Shown here: positions 45,126-58,041 of the stretch, one piece after another
Position numbering within the stretch: the first letter of the stretch is position 1
Layout of the letters: each line of letters starts with the position of its first letter
Origin: Trochalopteron elliotii
Lineage: Eukaryota > Chordata > Aves > Passeriformes > Leiothrichidae
Direction of reading: 5' to 3'
Length of the DNA: 64,000 nt
NCBI GenBank assembly: GCA_024734555.1
Contig: JANPWX010000443.1
Span: forward strand, 1,656,207-1,720,206
Made by a program: the position numbers and the translations under genes
The notes under the pieces: generated by a model
What the model saw: the letters and a program-made list of their open reading frames with translations, nothing else
Told to the model about the DNA's origin: nothing
Databases searched by the model: none

Positions 45126-45278
45126 AACGAATCCGTCTGTGAACAAAAGATGCTGAACATCAGACCCCATCTAGTGCCAGCTGGGGGAACTCCTGGAGAG
45201 CCTGTGGTCAAGAGCCTGGACAGATCACCAAGAATTCCTGAAAAAGAAAAGAGCCAGAGTGGTGCTGAAGAGTACTAG
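45126..45278 (+). CDS. terminal exon-like segment with stop codon
   Basis: After CCCCAAAAG an open frame of 50 codons reads NESVCEQKMLNIRPHLVPAG and GEPVVKSLDRSPRIPEKEK, ending AEEY and TAG at 45276-45278. Amino-acid composition is protein-like (few rare residues, charged and proline-rich). With the three preceding segments it gives a 145-residue C-terminal part. An AATAAA follows at about 45657. Family not recognised. Confidence 0.5.
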   Translation, partial: NESVCEQKMLNIRPHLVPAGGTPGEPVVKSLDRSPRIPEKEKSQSGAEEY

Positions 45279-48200
45279 CTGCATCATCTGTCTCCTCTCT
45301 GAGGCTCTGCAAGCAAAGCAATGTGTTCTAAAAAGGACCAATCCTGAAGGCCTTGGAGGAGCACAGCTAAAAGCAGACTTTGATTTTCCATCTCACAGTT
45401 TTCTGATGGGTGAGATTTTTTTCAACTTTTTTTAGTTCTCCAATATTCCATAAATGCATTTTTGGGGGTATGACCCATTGATTTTAGCTTCTCCTTAGCA
45501 CATTTTTTATTCCTTGCAATATAAACCACTGATGGAACAGGTTCATGAGGGCTGGCATCCTGCAGTTATGCCAAACTATTCATCCTTTTTTTTTTGACTG
45601 TTATTTCTCATTTTAAAAATAGTGTGAGTGTATTTTCCTGCTCCTGTTGCCATCCAAATAAATGCAGGGGAGACAAACCAAAGAGGAGCCCTCCTGTTTT
45701 GAAAAGAAATCTTCCAGCTCTTGTTTGATCCATCTTTACTATCACAGCTCGGGCTTGCATTCAGCTTCTATCCATCACTTGAACTGGATTATTGTGTAAC
45801 TGCTGTTCCTGGCTTTGCTTTACCCTTAGAAGGTTGGTTTTTTTTTTCAATCCTTTTCATCTGAATGCTGTTCAAAGATGCCCTGAGGAGCCATTCTTGT
45901 TGTTCAGATGGAGACTCTGAGGGTGCTGTGTGTTTGGGTGTTGGATGTGGAACAGTGTGATCGCTCAGGGCTCCTCTGCAGGGAGTGACAGTGACCTGTT
46001 CAGCTCCACAAACCTTGGAAGTGTTTGCCAGGGTGTCTGCCAGAGCCACAGCAGCCCTGGCTGCTCCAAAAGCCTGAGATTTAGGGTTAATTTGTGCATT
46101 TACAGCAAATCCAGTGCATCTCCAAAGCTCTGGGTTTCCTGCATGACCCAGAGCAGCTGTGCTCTCTTCTGCATCTATCTGTGCCCAGGAAATCTCAGGC
46201 TGGAAATAAAACAGCCAGTCTGAGAGCTGAGGCTGTTTCATTTGCACAACATCTCTTAGCAATAGAAGAGACTTTAAAGCAGAAAATGGTTTATAAGTGA
46301 TTGCCTGGACCAAATATGCTCCTTTGACAGATTTTTCCAGCTTTGTTGTTTGTCAGGGAACTACAAATACCTGAAGAGCTCATCCAACCCTACACATCAT
46401 TTGTTCTACTGCTTTGGAGGAAGATCTGTGTGAGGAAGGGATGGGGATTGAAGGAAAAAAAGGGTTTTGTCGTGTGGGGTTTGAACCAGGAGAGTCCTGA
46501 CAATTAAAAGGATAATTGGGACTCTGTTGATTTAAATTATGGGGAAATCCTGTTTCAGAGTGGAGCAGGTCCCATCCACTCACCCTGGAACTCTTCTTTG
46601 TCCAGCCATTTTGATCCTGTTCTTTTCCAAGGTGAAGGAATGAACAGTAACACTTGCTGGATAAAATCACACCAGAAAATTTAATTATAACAATGCACGA
46701 TACATTCCCAGAGCCCCAAATTCCAGCCCTGGCCTGGCAGCCAGCTCAGCCTTGTGGAAGATGGGGAGATTGAAGCTCTTGACCAAGGGCTGGGCTGTGG
46801 CTCTGGATGTTGTGCCCATAATTCCCACTGGGATCCGTGTTTGGACAGCCCAGCTGTGTGATCCCAGCTGAGGATTTCACACCCCTCACGTGCTGCTAAC
46901 AAGACACATCAGGATTTCATGCTCTTTGTTTTCTTCTTTCTTTAACTTGGACTAGAAGGACTCCTTTAAGATCAAAGATTTCTTTTGGAGCAGATGAGAA
47001 TTAATTGAAACCAACTGCACAGCTATTCCAAATAAGCTAAACCTAGGAAACAACAAAAAAGCCCCAAGATACCCTATTTATCCATTACCATGCTCTGGTT
47101 TTATCTTTAACAATGTTGCTGATCTTCATCTTTTTCCCATTGAAATTCATTTGGGTAATGCCTGACATCCTAAATAACAGCTGAGATTTTTATTTTTTTT
47201 CAACAGAGAGTTCCTATATTTTTAAACTGGCCATGCACCATAATCTTTTGTAGCTGCATGAGGAGCTTATTTCTAAATATGTGGTTGTAAAATATTTTTA
47301 AGGCTTGCTCCAAACTTGTTTTGATAAACAAAAGGCCAATCAATGTGTGATTCTTTTTATATGCACTTGCATGCCTCTGAATAGAAATTTTTAAGTCTCA
47401 TGTGCTGCTCTCTAAAATATTTCCTAGATCTTTTATATAAAAAGTAGTCAGATTTTCTTTTAATTGTTTTTCTAAGCTTTTTCTATTTTTTGTTCCTACC
47501 AAAAGAAATCTCTATCTATGTTACTGAGTCTTTGGCAGCTCACAAGAATGGACAGTTCAAATGAAATTCAGAGTTTTTACTCCAGAACTTGACTAGATTC
47601 AGCAGGGCTCTGTGATGCTGCATGATTTTTCTAGAACAAAATGGGAACAGGAGTCACGTAGCTGGGAGAATTGACAGCACTGGTGTTTTACAAAGGCAGT
47701 GCTTGTAGTCTTCACCATTTCTCTGCTGCAGGGCACTGAAGGAATCCTGGGTTGTGCAAAGTGAGGAAGTGAAGATTTTAGAGGTTTTTGTGTTCTGTTG
47801 ACAGAAGTGAAACCACTTGCTAAGGAAAGTGAAGAAGCCACTTTAGAGAGGGGCTGTCTGTGGTATTTCACAGCTACTCTGGTGATTTTCAGTGTCTCAT
47901 CCTGCTCCAGTCCCTGACCATACCTTGGCCCCAAAGTGACACCACTTGCAGTTTTCTCATTATTTCATTGCCAACTCTAGAACAAACCTCATCATTTCCA
48001 GCTGTGGTTTTCCTTCCTCTCCTGTGGTAGCAATCCAAGAGAGAGGTCAGTCCCCCTGCAGCTGGGAACTGACTCAGCTCCTGCAATTCCTGAGGATATT
48101 CTGATACAAACATGGCCTAAATCATCCTACTGACAGCTGTGTATAAATACATCTTGACAGGTGCTGGAGTTTTGGGAAGGCTCAGAACTAGACTTCCCAC

Positions 48201-48321
48201 ACCTCCCAATGGTTCCCAAATGTAAACAATTTCTATAAAATGTGGCTGGTTTTTCCCACTTCACTGTTTTATCTTCTGCCCTGATTATTTATTTACATTT
48301 ATGGTGTCAATAATGCTGCAT

Positions 48322-48347
48322 TTGTAATGACAATAATGTCATTACAA
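48322..48347. other. perfect 11-bp inverted repeat with TAAT/ATTA cores
   Basis: TTGTAATGACA, four-base spacer ATAA, then TGTCATTACAA. Each arm holds a homeodomain-type TAAT/ATTA core, so the site could bind a homeodomain dimer, or it may simply form a hairpin. Confidence 0.6.
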
Positions 48348-51300
48348 CATTATACTCTAATGAAATTACAATGTGTTGAGTTATTTTACGTTCAATGTTG
48401 TATGTATGTAAAATACTCAAACATCTCAAACCAGACCTCGTTAAGAAGACATCAATTTATTGCTTTTGCCACATGATGTTTAAAGCTCTGCTGTGCCTAA
48501 ACTGAGGCACAGAGCTGATGGGATTTGTGCTGCTTTTCCTCACCTCCCCTTGGATAAAAAGGACAGACACAGCTTTTATGCACAGCCTGTGCCTGTGCTT
48601 GTAGAGCACCTTGGCTAACTTGCCTTTTTCTTGGCTACAGCTCAAGCCCTTGAACTTCTGATGCTCTTTTACCTCCCTGGATCTGTTTCAAGATTAAACT
48701 GTGGAGTGTGTCAGCTCTTCAACAGGAGCAGGCTTTAAGTTTTCTCCTAGAATATGCTAAGAAGATGATTTACCTTCTGCCCTAATTGTTTTGCTCCTCA
48801 AAAAGTTTGTCGTCTAAGAAATAACAAATAAGCAGCTCCCAAATATAGCTGAAGCTGAAGAGCCAAAAGAAATAATCTCAGACTGAACTTTATTGGCCTC
48901 AACAATTTAGCAAAAAACCAAAAATGATGGTGTAAATGTGGTACTGTGCGCATTTTGCAAACACAAAGCTTCTGTCCAGGCCTCTGTTGTCAGGCAGCAT
49001 TTTCTGGGTGAAATTCTGAGGTCTTGGAGTGGGTAGGTGGAAAGTGAGACAGGAGGTCTGAAGTTAATTCCATTTCTGTTCTCTGCCTGGGGCTCTGGTG
49101 GGTGACCTGGGACTTGTGCCCTTCCCATCCCCTCCCAATGCTGCTGCCCAGGGACTGACTTCCTCAGGAGGAGATGGGATTCTTGTAAGGGCTGGGAAGG
49201 CTCCCCAGATGACTTAACCATTAGATCCTGCCTTCATTAATGAGTATCTTCATTAATGTGGCTGCCTAATTAGCCACAGAGGTGGTCTACTTTTTACTTC
49301 AGCTACACAGGGCTCCTTGGAAGGCTCTCTGCAGGAGTTCTTCCTTGTCAGAGAGGCTTGGACAACATCTGTATAGGAGCAGCCCTTTATATGACAAATC
49401 AAATTTGGAGTGTGGTGAGGATATGTTTTTCCCAAAGCAGTCTGCCATAACTTCATTTCCAAGTTGTTACAGGTTTTGCAGATCACACCTTCTTAGGTGA
49501 GTCAGTGGTTTAAAAGTAGCACCTGAAAGGGACACTCAGAGCATTTGGGGCTCCATTTCTCATGCTTTCTTTTAAAGGGAAGGGACTTTCATTTTCTCAC
49601 ATTTTCTTCTGAAGGGCAAGGGGTTTTAATTTCTGACTTCTTGTTTTTAGGGACAAGTGGCTCTTTGTGCTTTGCCCTGTGAGGGTGTCAGAGCTGTTTG
49701 GATGGGCTCAGTGTGGCTGTGACTCGTGGGCACAACACCCTCCTGCATGCTCAGTGTTCTTTGCTTTTGTCCCTTCAACTTCTCCAAGAGAATCAGAGCT
49801 TTATTTCTGCCTGAACTGGGACAGATTTTATGTGGGAACTCAGTGCTGAAGTGTTTGGCTTCTGAGCCCGTTGAGGGCTCCCCATGTAGGTGCTAATGGG
49901 GAACTGCATTGCAAAAGAACCTGCTGGGGTTTATTGCTGGCAAACCATCCTCCCTTTGGAGAGCAGTCATTCCTGGTTATTTCTGCTGTCTGAGCTATTA
50001 TGGGATGTTGGAGGCTATGTGGAATACAGGTGGTCTGGATTTCAGCATGCCCTGCAATGCTAGGAGTCAGCAGTGATCATTTGCCAAGTTAGAACGAGGG
50101 AATTAGGAAAAAAAAAAGCCCTGATAAAGCATGAACAGAATTGTCTGTGGTAACACCTGGGCTGAGAGTGCTGAAGAATTTGGGTTAATCAGCTCTGCCT
50201 GCTGGGTTACCTAGTTTTAGTGCAAATTGTTGTCTGTTCAGTGAAGCCACTGCTGAGTTTTGTGCTCCCTTCTTCAGGCACCAAAAGAGGTTAAGAAACC
50301 CCAGGAACATTTTGCTGGGCCACAGTCATTGGTGTGCCCTGGCTAATTTGTGCTGCTCTGCTGATGCAAAGCAGCAATAAACCTGGATTAGTGCAGTGCA
50401 GCAGTGGGAGGCTTCAGCAAAGAGACAGGATGGCTGCAGTTTGCTGTGATATTTGTTCTCTCAAACTCACTTTTCTGCATATATTAATTGTTTAACTTAA
50501 TAAAATTGTAATTTAATGCAGTTCAGCTCTTCTGGGAGTCATGGATATAATAAAATAGTGACTTTTTTTTTTTTTTTTAAAGAGGCCTGGACCTAGGGGT
50601 AAGTCTTCATCTATTTTAATTAGTTATTTCTCATAGCCTTAAGGGGCCTGCCCTTAGCAGTGCAGGATGAAAATGTCATACCCTGTGTCTACAATTTTGC
50701 CCACATTTGAGAGAGCAAGAACAAGAAGGAGAACTTGCTGCATGTCCATGGAAAGGAAGAATAAGCTTGTTTGCATTTTTTGTTTGGTTTGTTTTTAAAA
50801 AGTTGTATTAATTTAAAGTCAAAGAGTATGAAGAGTGTTAAATCTCAAAGTTTAAGGTCAGCCTCACTCAGCACCTTGGGCTGAGTTCACAGGTGGAGTG
50901 GGAGTATCTTGTCCTGCAGAATGAGACTGTCACAGTGGCCACCATGAAATAGTGAGCAGCTGACATTAAACAGATTGTAAAATGGAAAGCTTTATTTCCA
51001 AACTCTTAAAGTTATATATGAGCCCATTTCAAGAAGAGAATGGAGCATGCATTGCAGAAGAAAGATAAGGCTGGGCTTCCTTCTCCCCACTACAACACAG
51101 TGTTTTATACCATCATTTTCTCCTTATTATATTTTATTTGCACTCTATTTCAGCACAATGAACTAAATCTTGGGGGACATAAAAGTTCTTGAAGTGCCTA
51201 ATAACCAACTTCTCCTGTTTGAAATGCAACATAAGTTAAGTAAACTGAGCCAGAGTAGTTAATATTTGGTTTTCTTTGGAAGTGTAACTACCAGCCCCAC

Positions 51301-54300
51301 TTTACAGTTGTGCACTTTGCATTTATCCAAATAACAAGCAACAGAAGACAGAATTTAGTAACTTTAACACAGAGTAAACTCATGACCTCAGTGACTTTTT
51401 GCTTGGATTCTTTAATTGCTTTTTAGTACAAAATTGATGGTATTGAAGATTAAACTTCTAAAGCACTAGAATCAAGTTCTCAGTGATGAATTTGCCAACC
51501 TCCTCCATCACAGTGGATTGAATACATGTAATCTCATGTGTGTGCCCTTCCCCTTTTTTATGTAACTTTGGAGAAATGCTGAGTCTTTCAATTTACATAA
51601 TTTCAAGGCAATCCACATAGAAAATAAGATTAATTACTTTGTTCCTTATGCTGCTTTTATCCTCCTTGACCACTCCCAGGCCAGATTCAGTGCTGAGTCC
51701 TTCAGAGCTGAGCTTTGGGAGGCTGAGATGAGCAATCCAGCAATGTCTGCAGCTCTTTACAGTCATCCTTGTTCTCTTCATATTCAAAGCATCACTCAGG
51801 GCTTGTTAATATGCATTACTGTACCTCTTTAAATGAAGGTGTAATTTACATCACTTTCATTAAGCTGGTCCAATCGGCTGCTCAGCCACTCTTATTGCAG
51901 CATAAACTAACTTTATTTCACGTTAGTGTAAATCAGCCAGGAACATTGTCAGCTTAAAATGTAATAATCCATTAAATTAGACTAAAATTGAAACATCCTC
52001 ACAGGAGTTTGGGCTGGCATGTACCCACTTAAATTAGCTGGAGCAAGTTTATGTGTACACAGGGAATTAGAAATGGAATCAAGCACCTCCTGTGGTGAAT
52101 TCCATCACCTGGCACCAGTCAATACCAGAGGAATTGGGATGCAGGGAGAGGGAGTTGGCTGAGCAGTGCCAGTGCTCAGGGTGTGTCTGGGGACCAAATC
52201 TGCCCCCTGAGTTTGTCCCTTCAGCTGCTCAGGGGTTCCATTGCACTGGGTGCTGTCACCAACCCAGAGATGCTCTGGAAGTTTCCAGCTCCCCACTTGC
52301 CAGAAGTTTCCTCTGGGTTTTCATTCTGACACTTGGATGTGGATGGAGAAAGTATCTAAGACCAGAAGTGATGCTTTTGCCTGAGGAATGAGCTGTGGTT
52401 TCCTGCTTTGCCCCAGGATTTTTAGAAGGGAAATATGCATGTACAAAGTGGTAAAAATCACCTTTTTTTTAATATCTGGGGAGTTCATACCTCCAGCTGT
52501 GCTTTGGCATAGCTCACATCAGCAGAGAAATGCTGGGGTGCTTCCCTACTACTGCTGCTGTCTTCTTCTGAGTTGCCACTTTAACAAAATTGTGTGTTCA
52601 GTAATATTTACTGATTTAGTTACTGAGGTTTTCTTTTGTTACTTAAAATGAGCGTATGGAGGATGCATTTTGGGGGCTGTGTTTTTCCTCCACCTGATTT
52701 ACAGATTTTTCTATAACTATACTCCTGCAAAGTCGAGAAGGAAGGGATGGAGAAGGTTCCTGGTGGTATCAAAGCTGAAAGCATCACTGGGCTCTCCACA
52801 GCAGCACTCCAGCTGCCCAGAGGAGTGTCATTGTCATGCTCACAGCAGCTAAAACCCTCCAAACCTCAGCCTCACCTCGGGTGCAGCTGCCTTAAACAGG
52901 CAGGAATTAAAGGAAATACTCAATGTTTTGTTTGTTGTGGATTGTTTTTTTTTAAATTTTGGATTTCTCGTGGTTCCATGTCAGCAGCAGTGAGAACATC
53001 CAGACAGCTTTTTCCTGTATTTTTTTTTTTTTTTTGTGTGCTGTGAAAAAGCACAAGAGGCTTTTAGGCTTCAGTCACTCCCACTGCTTATGTGCTGAGT
53101 GTGATTTGCATCAGAATAGGTATTTTTCCTTTTTATCTGTAAATTCATTTACATAATATTCATCAGTATGCAAGTTGTGCTGGTGAAAGGATTGCTGACA
53201 TGTGGAGAGATACCTCAGGTTTTGAGCTTATTGTTCAGGCAACAAGTATATGAAGGTGCAGGTTGCTAATTATAGTGTACACCTTGTCAGTTCCACAGAC
53301 TTTATCCTATAGAAAAAGGGCTTTATTAAATTTCTACTGTATTATTTTGTCATCAACAACCCTGAAGTATTAGGATATGAGGCTTTTTTTTTAGTACAAA
53401 AAAAGCCAGCATCAATTTCAAGATGAAATTGAACCCAGGCTCTTGACAGGCAAATCTGTGAACTCTGGGAATACCTGACTGCAAGCCCCGTTTACATTTT
53501 ATATCCCTCAACCAGCTTAGAAAGTGAAATGTTTAAAACAAAAAATAAAAATGTTTAAACATTTGCTGTGTTGTTAATGGGAAGTTCTAGAAAAGGGAAT
53601 CCTTACTTCCATCAGTTTCTGAATTCAGGTGGGGTTTGTCCCAGGTGAGTTAGAGCAAAAGAAAAGGATCCTTTGCCTTGGTCAAAAAGAAAATCTGGAG
53701 AAGGTGGGATGGATCCCCAAGGGCTCAGTTTGACCTGAGATGTTCACTGTCAGCAGGATGTTTGCTGAGAATGCTCTGCTGGGTTTAATAGTGCTAAATC
53801 AGGAGGTGCAAAGAAAGTCAAGCTGCTTTTGTGCCCAAGTTGTCTGAAGAAAAATGATGTGTTAAGGAGTAACAGGATTTTTGTGAACTTTGAATATTTT
53901 GTAGCTGGAAAACCAAATAGTTTTTAATTTCTAATTTTTTTTTTGAAGGAATGGGAGTTTGCTGCCAGGTTGGTTGTCTTTTGTTTCATTGATGATTTTT
54001 GCTTTGAATTTTAGGATGAATGAAGCTCTCAAATGTTTACAGCTCCTCAAGGAGAATATACATTGATGTTATGTATCTTCAGAGACCTTTGCTATTTAAG
54101 GAGGCCTTCTTGGGCTAAACTGTTTTACTGTCAGTCGTGTGCAGCTTTTGAATTTTTCTTTTTATTTGTGGTATCTTCAATGTACTTTAAACTGTACACA
54201 GAAGATATCTTTGTGTGCTCTCCCTTGTAGGTGCTGATTCTTCAAGGACCCCAGATCTAAGCAGGATGAGGAAAAAATCTTGGTTCAAAGTCCAAATATT

Positions 54301-54867
54301 TGGTTGGTGCCAAGACCCTCCTGTGTTACTTGCTGTTGTGCTGTGCAGTCAAGGAATTTGTTGTGTTGTGGGATGAAGGGGGTAAATCCAGAGAAGTTTA
54401 AATGTGCCATGGAGCACAGCTCATTTATGGGAGAGTTCCAGGTTCAGGTCTCACTTTGTAATCACCAGGGGAGCCACAGCCCCAGTTCTGTGCCTTCCTC
54501 ACCTCAGGAGTTCCTGCTCTCCCAGGCTGGAATGCTGCTTTTTACAGCATGCCGTGGAAAAATGAAATAAAATTCATTTATTTTATCCAAAGTGTTCTGG
54601 ATAATCTGTCCTGCCACATATTCAACAGGGAGGGGGATAAAATCCCCAATGAGCCAACAGTAAAGAAAACCAACCCCTCTTTTTTTGTCTTTTGGAGTAA
54701 AAACCACTATCCTGGTTCCCCCTTGTCTGTGGCATTCTTGGGATGGCATCAGGTGAAGAGGAGCTATCACTGCACAGGGCTTATAAATTCTGAGTTGGCC
54801 TTTCCTCTCTCAGACACAAAAATATGCTTCCAAAAGCAGTGAGTGCATCAATTCAAGTCTCAGATTA

Positions 54868-54928
54868 TAAAATTGGATTCCATAATCCTGGAGGTCTTTT
54901 CCAACCTCAATCTGAGAATCACAGGTTT
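54868..54928 (+). mobile_element. CR1 terminal remnant
   Basis: ATTCCATAATCCTGGAGGTC, TTTTCCAACCTCAATCTGAG. Sense CR1 end, strongly decayed. Confidence 0.6.
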
Positions 54929-55365
54929 TAAAGTCATAATTAATGAAAACATTCATAACTGAGGTAGTTGTTTGCTTTGCAGTGTTGAACAGCAATATTC
55001 AGATCTTCCTTGTCCTCTGTGTGTATATTTTTTAATCAGATATGCTTTTCAAGGCTTCTATTTGTCAATTTTTGCCTTTGTTACTATTCCAGCCAAGCTG
55101 TTTATTTTTGCCAAATTGCTGATACCTGGTTGATTTATCAGATGTGCTGTCAGCTCAACTCCTTATTCTATTAACTACTCATGTCTTGAATTTATTTGAC
55201 AGTGCTGATGAAAGTGGGAAAATTGATCTAATTCCATCTGTTCGAGCCAGTTCCTACAGAGAGAGCTGAAATGTGGCTTAGAGGAGAGCTCCTGTCCCCT
55301 TCAGATGAAAATGTCACCCTTTGAGATCTCTAAATTCTTCAAGCTCAGCTGTACCAAAGCAAAAC

Positions 55366-55475
55366 TTGTGGGTGTGGCACTTGAGGGTGTGGTTTATTGG
55401 GGAACTCGGTTGATGGTTGGACTGGATGATCTTAAAGGTTTTTTCCAGCCTTAATAATTCCATGATTGTGTGATT
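55366..55475 (+). mobile_element. CR1 terminal fragment
   Basis: GATGGTTGGACTGGATGATC, TTAAAGGTTTTTTCCAGCCT, TAATAATTCCATGATTGTGT. Characteristic of the avian CR1 sub-family ending in GGTCTTTTCCAACCTTAATGATTCTATGAT-like sequence. Confidence 0.85.
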
Positions 55476-55510
55476 CAGTGCTGGGCTGTGTATGTCTGTG
55501 TCTATTTGTA

Positions 55511-55541
55511 ATCATCATCATCATCATCATCATAATAATAA
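55511..55541 (+). repeat. (ATC)n then (ATA)n microsatellite
   Basis: Seven ATC units run into ATAATAATA, 36 bases after the CR1 copy that ends at 55475. Confidence 0.85.
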
Positions 55542-57050
55542 TTTGTTTGAGCAGGTATTGAGCAAAACAAGGGCTGGGAGTTCTTTGATCAAAGAGAGGA
55601 CTCCACTCTAGATGGATTTCAGTGCCAAAATCCTTGTGCTGAAATGAAAACTCTCCAGCATTTGCCTGGCTCTTAGAACATGTCCTCAAACCTCTCCTTC
55701 TGGAGAACCAGCAGCTGAACATGCCCTGGAAAATGTTCACTGGGCTCTGCACCATCGAGGTTTGGGTCAGGGAGGTGTTGATGCCTCAGCCCAAGGGAAT
55801 TCCCATTATTGGGCTCCACAGGCACCTCCTTTATTGGGAGGTCAGGCAGGATCAGTGGAGCAGGCAGCTCAATCAGCAGATTATGGGGCTCAGTCCCCTC
55901 AGGGCGTGTGGAAAAGCTGCTCCTGCTCTAATTTATGCCACGTGAGTGTGGAAATATAGAAATGTTTATTGAGCCAGTAAAGGCTGGGCTTGGAAATGCA
56001 ATGGCTTCTGCCTTAAATGGGATCTTGTAATGTGAGGATCAATAAAATGCTTATGCTGAGTCAATCCTAAAGGTGATTGTGTATCTCTGAGCTGTTTTCT
56101 GCCTGCTTTATGTGCTCAGGTTGGTGCAGCTACAAAAAAACCCCACCAAAACCCCTAATTGAAGTAAATTTCTTTTCATCTTGGTGTGATAAACAAAACT
56201 CTTTTGAAGGTATCATGTACTTGAATGCATTTAAAGGGTGACAAGGTCTTATCTATTTTGGAAGTGTGAGGTTGGAAATTATAAGATTTGATTTAATTTG
56301 TATTTAATTTGCAATGCATATTCGTTTTGTATATATATAGTTTGAATTACATACTCATGTAGTATACATCCTTAATTTGTCCTGCGTATTTATCTTGTAA
56401 ATTGTATTAACTTTGGATTTAATTTTTTCAAGAAGCAAGGCAGCTAAATATTACTTTTTTTTTTTAGCTTTATACCTGTATTAGCAGGTGGGAGGCAGAG
56501 CTCTCTGGGCAGTTTGAAGATGTGGCTCCTCTCAGTTCTTTACATTCTGTGAAACCACTTGGTGAGTTCCTGCTCTCTGCTTCCTTCTTCCACTTCTATT
56601 TCCATCATCTTTTAGGCTTTCTGGCCTTGATGCAGGACTTTTTTGGATGTCTGTGAGGCATCCAGGAGGAATTGTAACATGAATAATTTTTTATCTATTC
56701 AATATGAGTCATAAATAATTGTTCAGTAACAGAGTGTTCATTGTACTCTCCAAAGGTTCCTTCTTCCTTGGCAGTATTTGGAATGATTTCCCCATGACAT
56801 TTTGTGGAATGCTGACTGATCAGAAGGATTTTGAAATGACTGAAGCTTTCCTCTACCATTTGTGAACATTTATGCATTATTAATCCATGCTACAAAACTG
56901 GGGAAGTACTCAGTTTATTTTTACAGCAGTGGAATACAGATAATTTTCACGAGTGAATGGGATTTCCTCTCACTCTACAGGGCATTTTTACACTGCAAAA
57001 GTTTTTCTAGACTTCTTGTATACTTATAATTGTGTTGGAAAAAAGACAGA

Positions 57051-57073
57051 ATCAATCTTCTAGAAAGATTGAT
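57051..57073. other. 9-bp perfect inverted repeat
   Basis: ATCAATCTT, CTAGA, AAGATTGAT. Centre reads TTCTAGAA, similar to a heat-shock-element inverted pair. No gene is close. Confidence 0.5.
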
Positions 57074-57573
57074 GTCAAAAGGAATTAAATAATAACCTCA
57101 GTTCTTCAAATTTTGTGTTGTTTCTGTACAAAAGCTGAAAACTGAAACTTTTAAATATGCATCTAAAGATGCCCAGTGCTAATTTTACCTTGTGTAGGAT
57201 GGACTGAGAAAATCAACAAGGGTTTGGGCTGTATAGTCTCTTCCTCATTAATACATTTTGGCTCCTGGAATAATGTACTGGGAGGATGGATCAAGAGAAG
57301 TGTTGCAATGTATTTCCACTGACAAGAAAATACTGTCAAGAGAATTGTTTTATGTATGTATTTATATACACTTTAAAAATACATGTGCATGAAAATAGTA
57401 AAATGTGTCTCCTTGTTGAATCAGTGCCACAAGTAAGGATTGTACAGGTGTGTTGGCAAGGGGAATGTGGGTCTGTGTACACTTTCATTATTTTTGAAAA
57501 GCTTTAAAATGCATCTTCCATCTCATTCTCACCTCAGTTCCCAGAGTGCCTTTCTCATCTCAGTGTCTTTGAT

Positions 57574-57712
57574 TCTAATCCCAGAATTATTTGGTGGGAA
57601 GAGACCTTAAAGCTCATCCATGGGCAGGGTCACCTTCCACCACCCCAGGCTGCTCCAAGCCTCATCCAACCTGGCCTTGGGCTCTGCCAGGGATGGGGAG
57701 CCTGGAAAGCTC
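57574..57712 (-). mobile_element. CR1 fragment, antisense half of an inverted pair
   Basis: CCCAGAATTATTTGGTGGG, GAAGAGACCTTAAAGCTCAT, GCTGCTCCAAGCCTCATCC, AACCTGGCCTTGGGCTC. Antisense CR1 that meets a sense fragment at about 57713. Confidence 0.8.
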
Positions 57713-57835
57713 TCCAGAGGTGTTCCAGACCAGGCTGGATGGCCTTGTAGCTCAATCTTCTGTTCTTCCCCCCTTTTCACTCATTTCCTGTAGAGTTCTA
57801 AATCCTGTCCAACCCTTAAAGTTCAGATTATATTA
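57713..57835 (+). mobile_element. CR1 fragment, sense half of an inverted pair
   Basis: CTCCAGAGGTGTTCCAGACC, AGGCTGGATGGCCTTG, and further on TCCAACCCTTAAAGTTCAGA: a sense CR1 piece with a T/C-rich insertion before its end. Confidence 0.6.
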
Positions 57836-58020
57836 CTGAGAGCTTTCTCTGCTTCTGTTGCTCTGTATCCTCCACGAGGGCTCTGCTCCTTGGCTTTCCC
57901 CACTGTGCTTTCCTTTCTCTCCTCTTCCTCTTCTCCATTTTATCCTCCTGCCTTTGAGCTGAGCAGCAAATATCCTCATGATATTTACAGGAGGAGTAGT
58001 ATTTGGACAGTTCTTTGTTT

Positions 58021-58041
58021 GGTATTTCCATTGGAAATACC
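58021..58041. other. 10-bp perfect palindrome with one-base centre
   Basis: GGTATTTCCA-T-TGGAAATACC. Two more TTTCCAT motifs follow within 35 bases. Could be a hairpin or a dimeric factor site. Confidence 0.6.

Noticed and set aside
45789..46313. 174-codon minus-strand open frame
   Set aside because: TTG start, antisense to the probable 3' untranslated region of the 45.3 kb segment, no family and no splice sites. Worth a database search but not supportable as a gene from sequence alone.
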